Below, piece after piece: positions 1 through 7,882 of a stretch of 64,000 nucleotides of DNA; position 1 is the first letter of the stretch; each line of letters begins with the position of its first letter. A program made the position numbers and the translations under genes. A model generated the notes under the pieces. It saw only the letters and a program-made list of their open reading frames with translations, was not told the DNA's origin and did not search any database. The stretch comes from Photobacterium kagoshimensis (GTDB taxonomy: Bacteria; Pseudomonadota; Gammaproteobacteria; Enterobacterales; Vibrionaceae), in the NCBI RefSeq assembly GCF_050337045.1, contig NZ_JAKJSO010000009.1, forward strand, positions 434,001 to 498,000, written 5' to 3'.

Positions 1-56
1 CACCACGCATTAAGGCCTTTCAGCAGTGGCTACACAGTGAAATTGCTGAATTTTGA
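1..56 (+). CDS. C-terminal end of a probable LysR-type regulator (partial)
   Basis: In frame 3 the first bases encode PRIKAFQQWLHSEIAEF followed by TGA at 54-56. The pattern of a proline, basic residues, Phe, then a Trp-Leu helix ending a few residues later is typical of the last helix of LysR-type effector domains. Only about 17 residues are visible, so the family call rests on this tail alone. The body of the gene lies upstream of the window. Confidence 0.45.
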   Translation, partial: PRIKAFQQWLHSEIAEF

Positions 57-145
57 TGGTTCGAACTCGATAGTGACTTGCCCTTATATCACTCGGTAGT
101 GATAATAGTGCTATAAGTGTTACCAAGATTAATGATGGAGAATCA

Positions 146-667
146 ATGGCCAAGTTAAGCCTACAAGAGCAAATGCTTAAAGCTGGTTTAGTTGATAAAA
201 AGAAACTAAAAAAAGCAGCGAAAGGGTCGAAAAAATCACGTGTTCAAGCGCGTGAAGCGAAAGCGGCTGTTGAAGCAAACCGTGCCGCTCAGCTAGAGCA
301 AGATAAGAACCTAAATCGTCTAAAGAATGAAGAAGTTCAGAAAAAAGAATTTCAGGCGCAGGTTAAACAACTTATCGAGATGAACCGCATCGATCGTAAA
401 AATGGTGACATCGGTTATAACTTTACTGACGGTACGTTAGTGAAGAAGATTTATGTTGATAAAACGATGCAAGATCAACTAGTACGAGGTCGCTTAGCGA
501 TTGTTCGCCTGAGCGACAGTTACGAAGTGATTCCTAGTGTGGTTGCCGATAAGATTGCGCAGCGTGATGAATCAAGTATCGTACTGAATAACGTTGTTGA
601 AAACGATGAGCCAGATGAAGATGATCCGTATGCAGACTTTGTGATCCCTGATGATCTGATGTGGTAA
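146..667 (+). CDS. yaiL: DUF2058 family protein (YaiL-like)
   Basis: A 173-residue, highly charged soluble protein. It opens with the conserved MAKLSLQEQMLKAGL and continues with a Lys/Arg-rich, probably helical and coiled segment (about residues 18-75). A globular part (about 78-135) and a very acidic tail (ENDEPDEDDPYADF) follow. This matches the DUF2058/YaiL family in layout and length. Family members are sometimes called nucleoprotein or polynucleotide-associated on the basis of the basic N-terminal half, but no biochemical function is established. The start has a good ribosome-binding site (GGAG, five to six bases before ATG). A hairpin terminator follows at 702-727, so it looks monocistronic. 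Confidence 0.8.
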   Translation: MAKLSLQEQMLKAGLVDKKKLKKAAKGSKKSRVQAREAKAAVEANRAAQLEQDKNLNRLKNEEVQKKEFQAQVKQLIEMNRIDRKNGDIGYNFTDGTLVKKIYVDKTMQDQLVRGRLAIVRLSDSYEVIPSVVADKIAQRDESSIVLNNVVENDEPDEDDPYADFVIPDDLMW

Positions 668-701
668 CTATCGCTTCTAAATATTGATGGAATATCAATT
701 C

Positions 702-727
702 AAGCCTCGACTCGTCGGGGCTTTTTT
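702..727 (+). terminator. Rho-independent terminator after the DUF2058 gene
   Basis: GC-rich hairpin (AAGCCtCGA / TCGgGGCTT with a short loop) followed by a run of six T residues, starting 35 bases after the stop codon. Confidence 0.8.
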
Positions 728-759
728 CATTTTAGGGGGATAAAGAAGGTAAAGTAAAT

Positions 760-787
760 TTGACGTCAAGCTATTGTGCGCTATAAT
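760..787 (+). promoter_or_regulatory. Sigma70-type promoter for the small membrane protein gene
   Basis: TTGACG at 760-765 and a perfect TATAAT at 782-787 with 16-bp spacing, 44 bases upstream of the ATG at 832. The close match to consensus suggests a strong, probably constitutive promoter for the 88-codon gene. Confidence 0.7.
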
Positions 788-831
788 CGAACGCTGTTTT
801 GATAGGGTTAAGTTTGGTTGGTAATAAGTGA

Positions 832-1098
832 ATGAAAATATTTAGTCTTCTGATGGTCACGCTGTTTTTTTATGTTGTAATACCATCTGCAATATTTGTT
901 TTAGCGTCTTACTTCAATGAGATCATAGTGATTATTGGAATCATACTTTATCTCTGTTGCGCTCCAAAGTTAGTAAAAGGTACCAAATGGTTAGCGGGAA
1001 GAAGAGATGTACCGTCAATCATTGGCTTAGTTGGATTAATCATTATTATTGCTCAAGCAAACTTTACTTTTCTTTTTTGGATGATGCTTTACTTGTAA
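832..1098 (+). CDS. Small membrane protein of unknown function
   Basis: An 88-residue hydrophobic protein with roughly three membrane segments, at about residues 5-27, 29-45 and 60-87. A short basic loop (KLVKGTKWLAGRRD) lies between the second and third and would face the cytoplasm by the positive-inside rule. I do not recognise the family. Support for a real gene comes from the near-consensus promoter just upstream and the coherent hydrophobic profile; the ribosome-binding site is weak (TAAGTGA before the ATG). It stands alone between the DUF2058 terminator and a convergent transporter gene, so context gives no role. Confidence 0.6.
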   Translation: MKIFSLLMVTLFFYVVIPSAIFVLASYFNEIIVIIGIILYLCCAPKLVKGTKWLAGRRDVPSIIGLVGLIIIIAQANFTFLFWMMLYL

Positions 1099-1173
1099 TA
1101 ATGTACAGCTAAATAGTGAAGGTACTCGTATTCCACGGGGTCTAGTCGGCAAATTAGCCGTTATAGAGATTGA

Positions 1174-1205
1174 TATAAGCCCTGAAAAATCAAGGCTTAT
1201 TGGTT
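1174..1205 (+). terminator. Possible hairpin terminator between convergent genes
   Basis: Inverted repeat ATAAGCC (1175-1181) / GGCTTAT (1194-1200) followed by the T-containing TGGTTTTGG. It lies between the small membrane protein gene and the convergent symporter gene. The T-run is poor on both strands, so this is tentative. Confidence 0.35.
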
Positions 1206-1221
1206 TTGGTGAAAGTAAAGA

Positions 1222-2454
1222 CTATTTAGTCTCTGGGCTCACTTCAATATGGTCATTAATGATCACTGCACAAGCAGCATCCCCTGTAATATTGAGCGCA
1301 GTACGTATCATGTCGAAGATACGATCTAGGGCGAAGAGTAGTGGTAAACCTTCGATTGGGATCCCCGCCGATAGTAATACAGCCACTACTAAGAAAGAGG
1401 GCCCAGGTACACCGGCTTGTCCGACGGCACCCAATGTTGAAGTAATAATAATGGCGATATAGGCACTCATCCCTAGATCAACATTGAACATTTGCGCAAA
1501 GAAGATGGCGACTAAACCATAGTAAATCGCATTACCGCTCATGTTGATGGTTGCACCCAGTGGCAGCACAAATGAGGCGGTTGAATTTTTGACATTCAGT
1601 TCTTCTTCACACACTTCCATCGTAACAGGCAGCGTTGCCATCGAAGAAGCCGTTGACAGTGCGACAGCCTGTGGTTTTTTCATTACAGATAGGAATTTCA
1701 GTGGTGAAGTTTTACTGAACACCTTGATCATTAATGGGTAAAACACAAAGCCGTATATTAAAATCGCCACTACGTAGACAACGAACAGCTTAAACACCAC
1801 CATTAAGGCACTAAAACCAAATGTGCCCACCGCATCTGCCATTAAGCCAAATACACCCAGTGGTGCAATTTTCATAACAACATTGATCATCCAAACCATG
1901 GCATCAACAATGGCATTCACACCGTTGATCAAAGGTTCACGACGATCTTTTTCTAACTTAGAAACAGCAATACCAAAGAATAAGCAGAATACTAAAATTT
2001 GGAGGATATTGGCTTCGTTTAATGATTGGAAAACATTGGTTGGGATCATACCAAGCACCGTTGCCCAGAATGAAGGTAAGTCACCTTTGTCGGCATATGC
2101 ATTGGAAAACATGCCTTCCACCCCAGAAAGATCAACACCTACACCAGGTTGGAACATCTCGCCCATAAAAAGTGCAAGGGCTACGGCGACAGCTGAGGTA
2201 AAACCAAAAAAACCAAGCGTTAATAACCCGACTTTACCAGCGGCTGAACTGTTACCTAACCCTGCGGCACCAGAAATGATAGCGACAGCAACTAATGGGA
2301 TCACCAGCATTTTAATTAAGTGGATAAAGATACTGCCAAGTGGCGCAAAAATACTTGCCGTAGGCCCCATCATCGCACCCACGAGGGTTCCCACAACCAT
2401 CGCGATGACGACTTGAACGCCAATATTATTTAAAAGTCCTTTGTTTTCTAACAC
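1222..2454 (-). CDS. Dicarboxylate/amino acid:cation symporter (DAACS family)
   Basis: A 410-residue inner-membrane carrier of the DAACS (GltP/DctA/SstT-like) family, which uses Na+ or H+ gradients to import dicarboxylates or acidic and small neutral amino acids. The family's re-entrant loop and binding signatures are visible: a serine-rich SSMATLPVTMEV loop at about 270-282, GATINMSGNA at about 300-309 and GQAGVPGPS at about 345-353. Several hydrophobic spans precede them, and length is normal for the family. Translation probably begins at a GTG codon (2452-2454) preceded by GAGG eight bases upstream. The substrate cannot be fixed from sequence; SstT-like serine/threonine, glutamate or C4-dicarboxylates are all possible. 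Confidence 0.85.
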   Translation of the reverse strand: MLENKGLLNNIGVQVVIAMVVGTLVGAMMGPTASIFAPLGSIFIHLIKMLVIPLVAVAIISGAAGLGNSSAAGKVGLLTLGFFGFTSAVAVALALFMGEMFQPGVGVDLSGVEGMFSNAYADKGDLPSFWATVLGMIPTNVFQSLNEANILQILVFCLFFGIAVSKLEKDRREPLINGVNAIVDAMVWMINVVMKIAPLGVFGLMADAVGTFGFSALMVVFKLFVVYVVAILIYGFVFYPLMIKVFSKTSPLKFLSVMKKPQAVALSTASSMATLPVTMEVCEEELNVKNSTASFVLPLGATINMSGNAIYYGLVAIFFAQMFNVDLGMSAYIAIIITSTLGAVGQAGVPGPSFLVVAVLLSAGIPIEGLPLLFALDRIFDMIRTALNITGDAACAVIINDHIEVSPETK

Positions 2455-2831
2455 TTTCGATACCTCTGTCGTGTCTACATTTAATTGTGCAATAAGCCAC
2501 TAACGAGACTTATTGAGAGTAGAGCATTGTGTTGTATTTGTTGTAATTGTTAGCTCTATGTTTTGCGAGTATGTTTTTACATGTAATCACAGTGCAGATC
2601 AATTAATAACTTAGCTGTTTTGTTTTTAAATTGCTTTTTGATTGGGTTTGGTGTGCTACATGAATGTTACGATTTTGTCGTGGTGATGGGTAATTGAAGT
2701 ATAGTGGGGAAGAATTAATAAAGTAGATAAAAATCGGGTAGTCGAGTCATTAATGTGATCGGGTACGATGTTGATAAAAAACAGGCTATAGAAGTCGGGT
2801 ATCCATAGCCTGTTGAGATTCTTTTATCAAT
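2455..2831. other. Intergenic region between the symporter gene and trpA
   Basis: 377 bases without a credible gene. The trpA-proximal end carries the trp operon terminator (2775-2813). The rest is AT-rich and must hold the symporter promoter on the minus strand, but I see no box close enough to consensus to mark. Confidence 0.5.
2775..2813 (-). terminator. Rho-independent terminator of the trp operon
   Basis: On the minus strand a hairpin with arms ACAGGCTAT (2805-2813) and ATAGCCTGT (2781-2789) is followed by a T-run (A-run 2775-2780 on the plus strand). It lies about 20 bases after the trpA stop. Confidence 0.85.
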
Positions 2832-3638
2832 TTAGCGTTGAGTTGCCGCTTTCATTGGTGAGACAAAATTAGCGAGTTTGCTAAGCATACTTGCATGATT
2901 ATCAAGGTTGTTTTCAATGATCTTAACAACGGCTGAGCCTGAGATTGCGCCAGCGGCTCCTGCTGCTACGGCTTCTTTCACTTGCTCTGGGGTTGAAATA
3001 CCAAAACCAAGAATGGCTGGTGGTGCATTATGTTTTTTCAGGTTTTCGAGTAGGTGACCAACAGGCATGCCTGCTTTGGTTTCGGCACCTGTAACACCCG
3101 CACGAGAGAGTAGGTAAGTGTAACCGCCGCCTAACTCAGACACGGTTTTTAATGTGGCTTCGTCAGCATTAGGTGGCGCAATAAAAATAGGGTGAACGCC
3201 GTGTTTTTCTGCCGCAGCACGAAAGTCTGCAGACTCATCTACAGGTACATCAGCAATCAGTACCGAATCAACACCTGCTTTCGCACATTGTTGGTAAAAT
3301 TTATCGATACCGGCTGAAAATACCAAATTGGCATACATGAGCAAGCCAATTGGCAGATCTGGGTATTTAGTACGGATCTGCGTGATCATGTCAAAGCACA
3401 CAGCTGGCGTGGTACCTGATTCAAGTGCACGGATAGTAGCGCCTTGAATGGTAGGGCCATCAGCTAAAGGATCAGAGAAAGGAATACCGAGCTCAAGGGC
3501 ATCTGCGCCTGATTCAACCAGCGTGTCGATAACGCGCATTGATTGCTCTGGTGTTGGGTCTCCAATCGTCACGAAAGGAACAAAAGCGCCTTGTTGTTTT
3601 TCTGCCAATTGACTGAAAAGTTGTTGATAACGATCCAT
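2832..3638 (-). CDS. trpA: Tryptophan synthase alpha subunit
   Basis: A 268-residue TIM-barrel protein that cleaves indole-3-glycerol phosphate to indole and glyceraldehyde 3-phosphate. Indole is passed through a tunnel to TrpB in the alpha2-beta2 complex. Family signatures include FVPFVTIGDPTPE near the N-terminus (about 20-32), the catalytic-Glu region DALELGIPFSDPLADGPTIQ (about 46-65, Glu in LELG and Asp in SDPLAD), and the phosphate-binding GFGISTPEQV. The ATG overlaps the trpB stop by one base (TAATG), which implies translational coupling and the usual 1:1 synthesis. It is the last gene of the operon before the terminator. Confidence 0.97.
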   Translation of the reverse strand: MDRYQQLFSQLAEKQQGAFVPFVTIGDPTPEQSMRVIDTLVESGADALELGIPFSDPLADGPTIQGATIRALESGTTPAVCFDMITQIRTKYPDLPIGLLMYANLVFSAGIDKFYQQCAKAGVDSVLIADVPVDESADFRAAAEKHGVHPIFIAPPNADEATLKTVSELGGGYTYLLSRAGVTGAETKAGMPVGHLLENLKKHNAPPAILGFGISTPEQVKEAVAAGAAGAISGSAVVKIIENNLDNHASMLSKLANFVSPMKAATQR

Positions 3639-4828
3639 TACAGCGCTCCCTTTGCTTCAAGAATGTCGTGAACGGTGAAGATATCTTTATCGCCACGGCC
3701 TGATAGGTTCACAACCAGTAGTTGTTCTTTTTCTGGGTTTTCTTCAATCATTTTCATGGCATACGCGAGTGCATGTGCCGATTCTAGTGCTGGGATTATG
3801 CCTTCTTTACGGGCAAGTAGTTGAAAAGCATCTAATGCTTCATCGTCGGTGACTGCGCCGTATTGCGCACGGCCAATGGCATTAAGGTGTGCGTGCTGTG
3901 GGCCTACCGATGGGAAATCAAGGCCGGCAGAAACTGAGTATGACTCTTCAACTTGGCCATGTTCATCTTGCATCAATGGTGCTTTCATGCCAAAGAAAAT
4001 ACCCAGTTTACCGTGTTTAAGTGGTGCGCCGTGCATATTAGTATCTAAGCCTTTACCTGCAGGTTCGACACCAATTAAGCCAACCTCTTCTTCTTTGATA
4101 AAATCAGAGAACATGCCAATGGCGTTAGAGCCGCCACCTACGCAAGCAATCACTGCATCGGGGAGGCGACCTTCTTTCTCTAAGATCTGGGCTTTGGTTT
4201 CTTCACCTATGATGTGCTGGAATTCACGCACTATGGTTGGGAATGGGTGAGGGCCTGCTGCTGTACCAAGTAGGTAGTGCGCCTTGTCGTAGCTTGCAGA
4301 CCAGTCACGCATTGCTTCATTACAGGCATCTTTCAATGTGGCAGAGCCTGAATGTACAGGAATTACTTCTGCGCCCATTAACTTCATACGGAAAACATTA
4401 GGGCTTTGACGCTCTACATCTTTAGCGCCCATGTAGACACGGCATTTTAAATCTAATAATGCACACGCGAGTGCTGTCGCAACACCATGTTGACCAGCGC
4501 CTGTTTCTGCAATGATTTCACGTTTACCCATACGCTTAGCAAGCAGGGCTTGACCAAGCACTTGGTTGGTTTTGTGTGCACCGCCATGAAGCAAATCTTC
4601 ACGCTTGAGGTATAGCTTGGTTTTTGTATCCTTGGTCAGGTTCTGACAAAGGGTTAGGGCGGTCGGGCGACCAGCATATTCCTTTAATAGTGAGATGAAC
4701 TCAGCCTGAAAGCTCGGGTCTTGTTGTGCTTCAATAAAAGCGTCTTCCAACTGATCAAGGGCTGGCACCAAAATTTGAGGGACGAACTGGCCACCAAATT
4801 CGCCAAAGTAGGCATCTAATTTGCTCAT
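3638..4828 (-). CDS. trpB: Tryptophan synthase beta subunit
   Basis: A PLP enzyme of 396 residues joining indole and L-serine to make tryptophan. It has the conserved lysine region REDLLHGGAHKTNQVLGQAL (PLP Schiff-base Lys in HKTN), the catalytic Glu in AETGAGQHG, and the phosphate-binding GGGSNAIGMF. The start is placed at 4828 because MSKLDAYFGEFGG is the typical TrpB N-terminus and lies one base after the trpCF stop. A 29-codon upstream extension would run into trpCF and has no family support. Confidence 0.97.
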   Translation of the reverse strand: MSKLDAYFGEFGGQFVPQILVPALDQLEDAFIEAQQDPSFQAEFISLLKEYAGRPTALTLCQNLTKDTKTKLYLKREDLLHGGAHKTNQVLGQALLAKRMGKREIIAETGAGQHGVATALACALLDLKCRVYMGAKDVERQSPNVFRMKLMGAEVIPVHSGSATLKDACNEAMRDWSASYDKAHYLLGTAAGPHPFPTIVREFQHIIGEETKAQILEKEGRLPDAVIACVGGGSNAIGMFSDFIKEEEVGLIGVEPAGKGLDTNMHGAPLKHGKLGIFFGMKAPLMQDEHGQVEESYSVSAGLDFPSVGPQHAHLNAIGRAQYGAVTDDEALDAFQLLARKEGIIPALESAHALAYAMKMIEENPEKEQLLVVNLSGRGDKDIFTVHDILEAKGAL

Positions 4829-4829
4829 A

Positions 4830-6212
4830 TTATTTATTGTCCTTAATGCTTTTGATTGCCGCAAATGCCGCAGCCAATTTTGTTTTGTCTTTTTTACCAG
4901 GTGCACTTTCAACACCAGAATTGAGGTCTAAGCCACGGCAACCTAATTGCGTTGCTTCACTGACATTGTCAGGGGAGAGGCCGCCTGCTAGCAGAATATT
5001 GGCTCTGTCAGCCTCTGAGATAATCGACCAATCGAACGCTTTGCCTGTGCCGCCAGTTTGCTGACCGACTTTGCTATCGAGAAGGTGTTTATCGACTTGC
5101 CATCGAGCAAATTCAGGCAGGGTGTCGGTAACACCATGGGCTTTCCAGATTTCACACTCAGCAGGAAGATTGGCCTTTAACGTTTGCACATAGTCAGGTG
5201 TTTCATCACCGTGCAGTTGTACAGCTGCAAGTGTTAGCGCATGCGCCGCTTTAGAAACTTGTTCTGGGTCTGCATTTTGGAAGACACCGACATATTTCAG
5301 TGGTGCACCGCTCATGATCATACGGGCTTGTTCAACATCAACGTGACGAGGTGAGGCAGAAACAAAAATTAAGCCGCCGTATACCGCGCCACTTTGGTAG
5401 GCTGCAGCGGCATCATCGGCGTGTGTCAGCCCACAGACTTTGTTTTCACCTATAAGCACTCGACGAACGGCAAGCTCTAAGTTGTCTTCAGACATTAATG
5501 AACTGCCGATTAAAAAGCCGTTTGCGTAAGCCGCTAACTCGCGTACTTGCTGGTTGGTGTAAATACCTGATTCAGAAATAACAATAGTGTCTTCACTTAA
5601 ACGGGGCGCTAGTTGTTTGGTTCGTTCTAGGTCTATGCTTAGATCGCGCAAGTTACGGTTGTTGATACCCACAACGTTTGCTTTTAGTGCGATTGCACGT
5701 TCAAGCTCTGCTTCGTTACTGACTTCCGTCAGTACCCCTAATTTTAGTGTTTCTGCTACGTTAGCTAAGGTGCGGTATTCCTCATCGGATAGCACTGACA
5801 ACATCAGCAAAATAGCATCGGCTTGGTAGTGGCGAGCAAGGTAGACCTGGTATGGGTCGATCATGAAGTCCTTACACAGCACAGGTTGCGTCACTTGGCT
5901 TCGTACTTGCGGTAGAAAATCAAAGCTGCCCTGAAAGTATTTCTCATCGGTAAGTACCGAGATCGCGCTTGCATGATTTTTGTAAACTTGAGCAATGTAA
6001 TCTAGGTCAAAGTCATCACGAATCAGCCCTTTAGAAGGGGATGCTTTTTTGCATTCTAAAATGAATGCAGGCTCTTTATTTGCTAATGCGTCGTAGAAGC
6101 TACGGTCACTGTGGGAAAGCGTATCGATGAAGCTTTCCAGCGGTTGTTCTACCTTACGAGCCTCTACCCAGATACGTTTGTCGGCAACAATTTTTGCGAG
6201 AACAGTTTCCAT
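4830..6212 (-). CDS. trpC: Bifunctional indole-3-glycerol phosphate synthase / phosphoribosylanthranilate isomerase
   Basis: A 460-residue fusion. The N-terminal half is IGPS (about 1-255: CKKASPSKGLIRDDFD, TEVSNEAELERAI, VVGINNRNLRDLSID, VISESGI). The C-terminal half is PRAI (about 258-455: VCGLTHADDAAAA, YVGVFQNA, VQLHGDE, LLAGGLSPDNV, LDLNSGVE). It carries out two consecutive steps of the pathway, isomerising phosphoribosylanthranilate and then closing the indole ring. The same TrpC-TrpF fusion occurs in enteric bacteria and vibrios. In the PRAI half the usual catalytic Cys is present in KVCGLT. It lies two bases after trpD and one before trpB, so is fully embedded in the operon. Confidence 0.97.
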   Translation of the reverse strand: METVLAKIVADKRIWVEARKVEQPLESFIDTLSHSDRSFYDALANKEPAFILECKKASPSKGLIRDDFDLDYIAQVYKNHASAISVLTDEKYFQGSFDFLPQVRSQVTQPVLCKDFMIDPYQVYLARHYQADAILLMLSVLSDEEYRTLANVAETLKLGVLTEVSNEAELERAIALKANVVGINNRNLRDLSIDLERTKQLAPRLSEDTIVISESGIYTNQQVRELAAYANGFLIGSSLMSEDNLELAVRRVLIGENKVCGLTHADDAAAAYQSGAVYGGLIFVSASPRHVDVEQARMIMSGAPLKYVGVFQNADPEQVSKAAHALTLAAVQLHGDETPDYVQTLKANLPAECEIWKAHGVTDTLPEFARWQVDKHLLDSKVGQQTGGTGKAFDWSIISEADRANILLAGGLSPDNVSEATQLGCRGLDLNSGVESAPGKKDKTKLAAAFAAIKSIKDNK

Positions 6213-6214
6213 GA

Positions 6215-7225
6215 TTAACCTCGAGCTGCGAGTTGTTCAACAAGTGCGAATGCAGAGCCAGATTGCATAACATCAATGGCTTTTTGAGTATTCGCTTCTA
6301 AATCTTCATGTCCAAATAAACGCATTAGAAGTGCAACGTTGACAGCGACTGCACCTTGTTGAGCATCCGTTCCTTTACCTGTCAGAATATTGGTAATAAT
6401 AGTGCGGTTTTCTTCTGGTTCGCCGCCTTTGATTGCTTCAAGCGAGTGAACTTCTAAACCAAAATCGGCTGGTGTGAGTGTGTATTCGGTGATTTCACCA
6501 TCGATGATTTCTGCCACTATGGTCTCACCGTGAATGGCCACTTCATCTAAGCCACTGCCGTGAACAACTGCTGCGCGTTTCATTCCCATGGTTGCCATGG
6601 TTTCGGCAATTGGGCGAACCAGAGAAGCGTCGTACACGCCCATTAGTTCCCTTTTGGGTCTTGCTGGGTTTACGAGAGGGCCCAGTAAGTTGAAAATTGT
6701 ACGGGTCTTTAAGGTCTGGCGTACTGGCGCCGCATGTCGCCAACCGCTGTGATACTGAGGCGCAAACAGAAAGCAGATGCCAAGCTCATCTAGGCATTTG
6801 CGGGCTGTTTCAGGTTTCATCGCGAGATTAATGCCAAATTTATCCAGTAGGTCTGACGATCCTGATTTACTCGATACACCGCGGTTACCGTGCTTGGCTA
6901 CCTTAATGCCACATGCGGCAGCAACGAAAGCGGCAGTGGTTGATATATTGATGGTGTTGGCTCCGTCGCCACCTGTACCGACGATATCGGCAAAGTCGTA
7001 CTCAGGGCTTGGGAATGGGCTCGCATTGGCAACGAGAGCATTGGCAGCACCAGCGATCTCTGCGGGTATTTCACCTTTGATTTTGAGTGCCGTTAATATG
7101 GCCGATAGCAGAATGGGCTCTACCTCGCCCTTAATAATGGCATTAAAAAGCGTGTGGCTTTCATGTTGGCTTAGTGGTTGTTGGGCATACAGTTTATTCG
7201 CAATATCGTAAATCACAGCATCCAT
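6215..7225 (-). CDS. trpD: Anthranilate phosphoribosyltransferase
   Basis: A 336-residue enzyme that transfers phosphoribose from PRPP to anthranilate. PRPP and metal-binding motifs are present: DIVGTGGDGANTINIST (about 80-96), KHGNRGVSSKSGSSDLL (about 107-123), and FNLLGPLVNPA. Unlike E. coli, where TrpG and TrpD are fused, this is a stand-alone TrpD, as in vibrios. It starts 17 bases after the trpG stop with a purine-rich leader (AAGGACTATC before ATG). Confidence 0.97.
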   Translation of the reverse strand: MDAVIYDIANKLYAQQPLSQHESHTLFNAIIKGEVEPILLSAILTALKIKGEIPAEIAGAANALVANASPFPSPEYDFADIVGTGGDGANTINISTTAAFVAAACGIKVAKHGNRGVSSKSGSSDLLDKFGINLAMKPETARKCLDELGICFLFAPQYHSGWRHAAPVRQTLKTRTIFNLLGPLVNPARPKRELMGVYDASLVRPIAETMATMGMKRAAVVHGSGLDEVAIHGETIVAEIIDGEITEYTLTPADFGLEVHSLEAIKGGEPEENRTIITNILTGKGTDAQQGAVAVNVALLMRLFGHEDLEANTQKAIDVMQSGSAFALVEQLAARG

Positions 7226-7242
7226 GATGATAGTCCTTATTG

Positions 7243-7875
7243 TTATACGTCTTGTTTAACCGCTTGTTGTGAAGGCGAGGGTATAAAGGGAGTCGTTACC
7301 CAATCGAGCGTGTTAATCAGCAGTTGTGCGCCTTGTGTCGTTAAGATGGATTCTGGATGGAATTGAAAGCCGCACACTTTATCTTCATCTTGCGTTACAG
7401 CCATAACCAAACCATTAACATCGGCAACAACCTTTAAACTATCAGGAACTTGGGTTGCAACCAAGGAATGATATCGAGCAATAGATAATGGGTTTGGTAG
7501 TTCACCAAAAACAGGATGTTGGTTATGGCGCATCATGGCAGCTTTTCCATGAACTATGTCACCAGCGCCTTCCACTTTACCGCCATACGCTTCCACAATC
7601 GCTTGATGACCAAGACATATTCCTATCATAGGAACTTTGCCTTTTAGGTGGACAATTAGTTCTGGCATACAGCCTGCATCGGCGGGGGCACCAGGGCCTG
7701 GGGACAAAACCAGTACTGGGTTTGTTTTTTCGGCAATGGCTTGGACCATCTGCTCAACCGTTAAACTGTTGCGATAAACCGTAACGGAATGGCCTAGAGT
7801 GCGAAATTGATCCACAAGGTTATAAGTAAAGGAGTCGAAATTATCGAGTAGGACAATATGGGCTTTAGTCATCAT
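7243..7875 (-). CDS. trpG: Anthranilate synthase component II (glutamine amidotransferase)
   Basis: A class I glutamine amidotransferase of about 210 residues that supplies ammonia to TrpE. The catalytic triad motifs are visible: LSPGPGAPADAG (oxyanion region), GICLGHQAI (nucleophile Cys) and FQFHPESILT (His, Glu). I place the start at the ATG-ATG pair 7875/7872, seven to ten bases after trpE, preceded by AAGGAAAAG. A longer reading back to 8022 would overlap trpE heavily and has no family support. TrpG is not fused to TrpD here. Confidence 0.95.
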   Translation of the reverse strand: MMTKAHIVLLDNFDSFTYNLVDQFRTLGHSVTVYRNSLTVEQMVQAIAEKTNPVLVLSPGPGAPADAGCMPELIVHLKGKVPMIGICLGHQAIVEAYGGKVEGAGDIVHGKAAMMRHNQHPVFGELPNPLSIARYHSLVATQVPDSLKVVADVNGLVMAVTQDEDKVCGFQFHPESILTTQGAQLLINTLDWVTTPFIPSPSQQAVKQDV

Positions 7876-7882
7876 CTTTTCC

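Noticed and set aside
1823..2416. Long plus-strand open frame opposite the symporter gene
   Set aside because: It mirrors the symporter coding strand, has low-complexity composition and no start signal; the minus-strand protein has clear family motifs.
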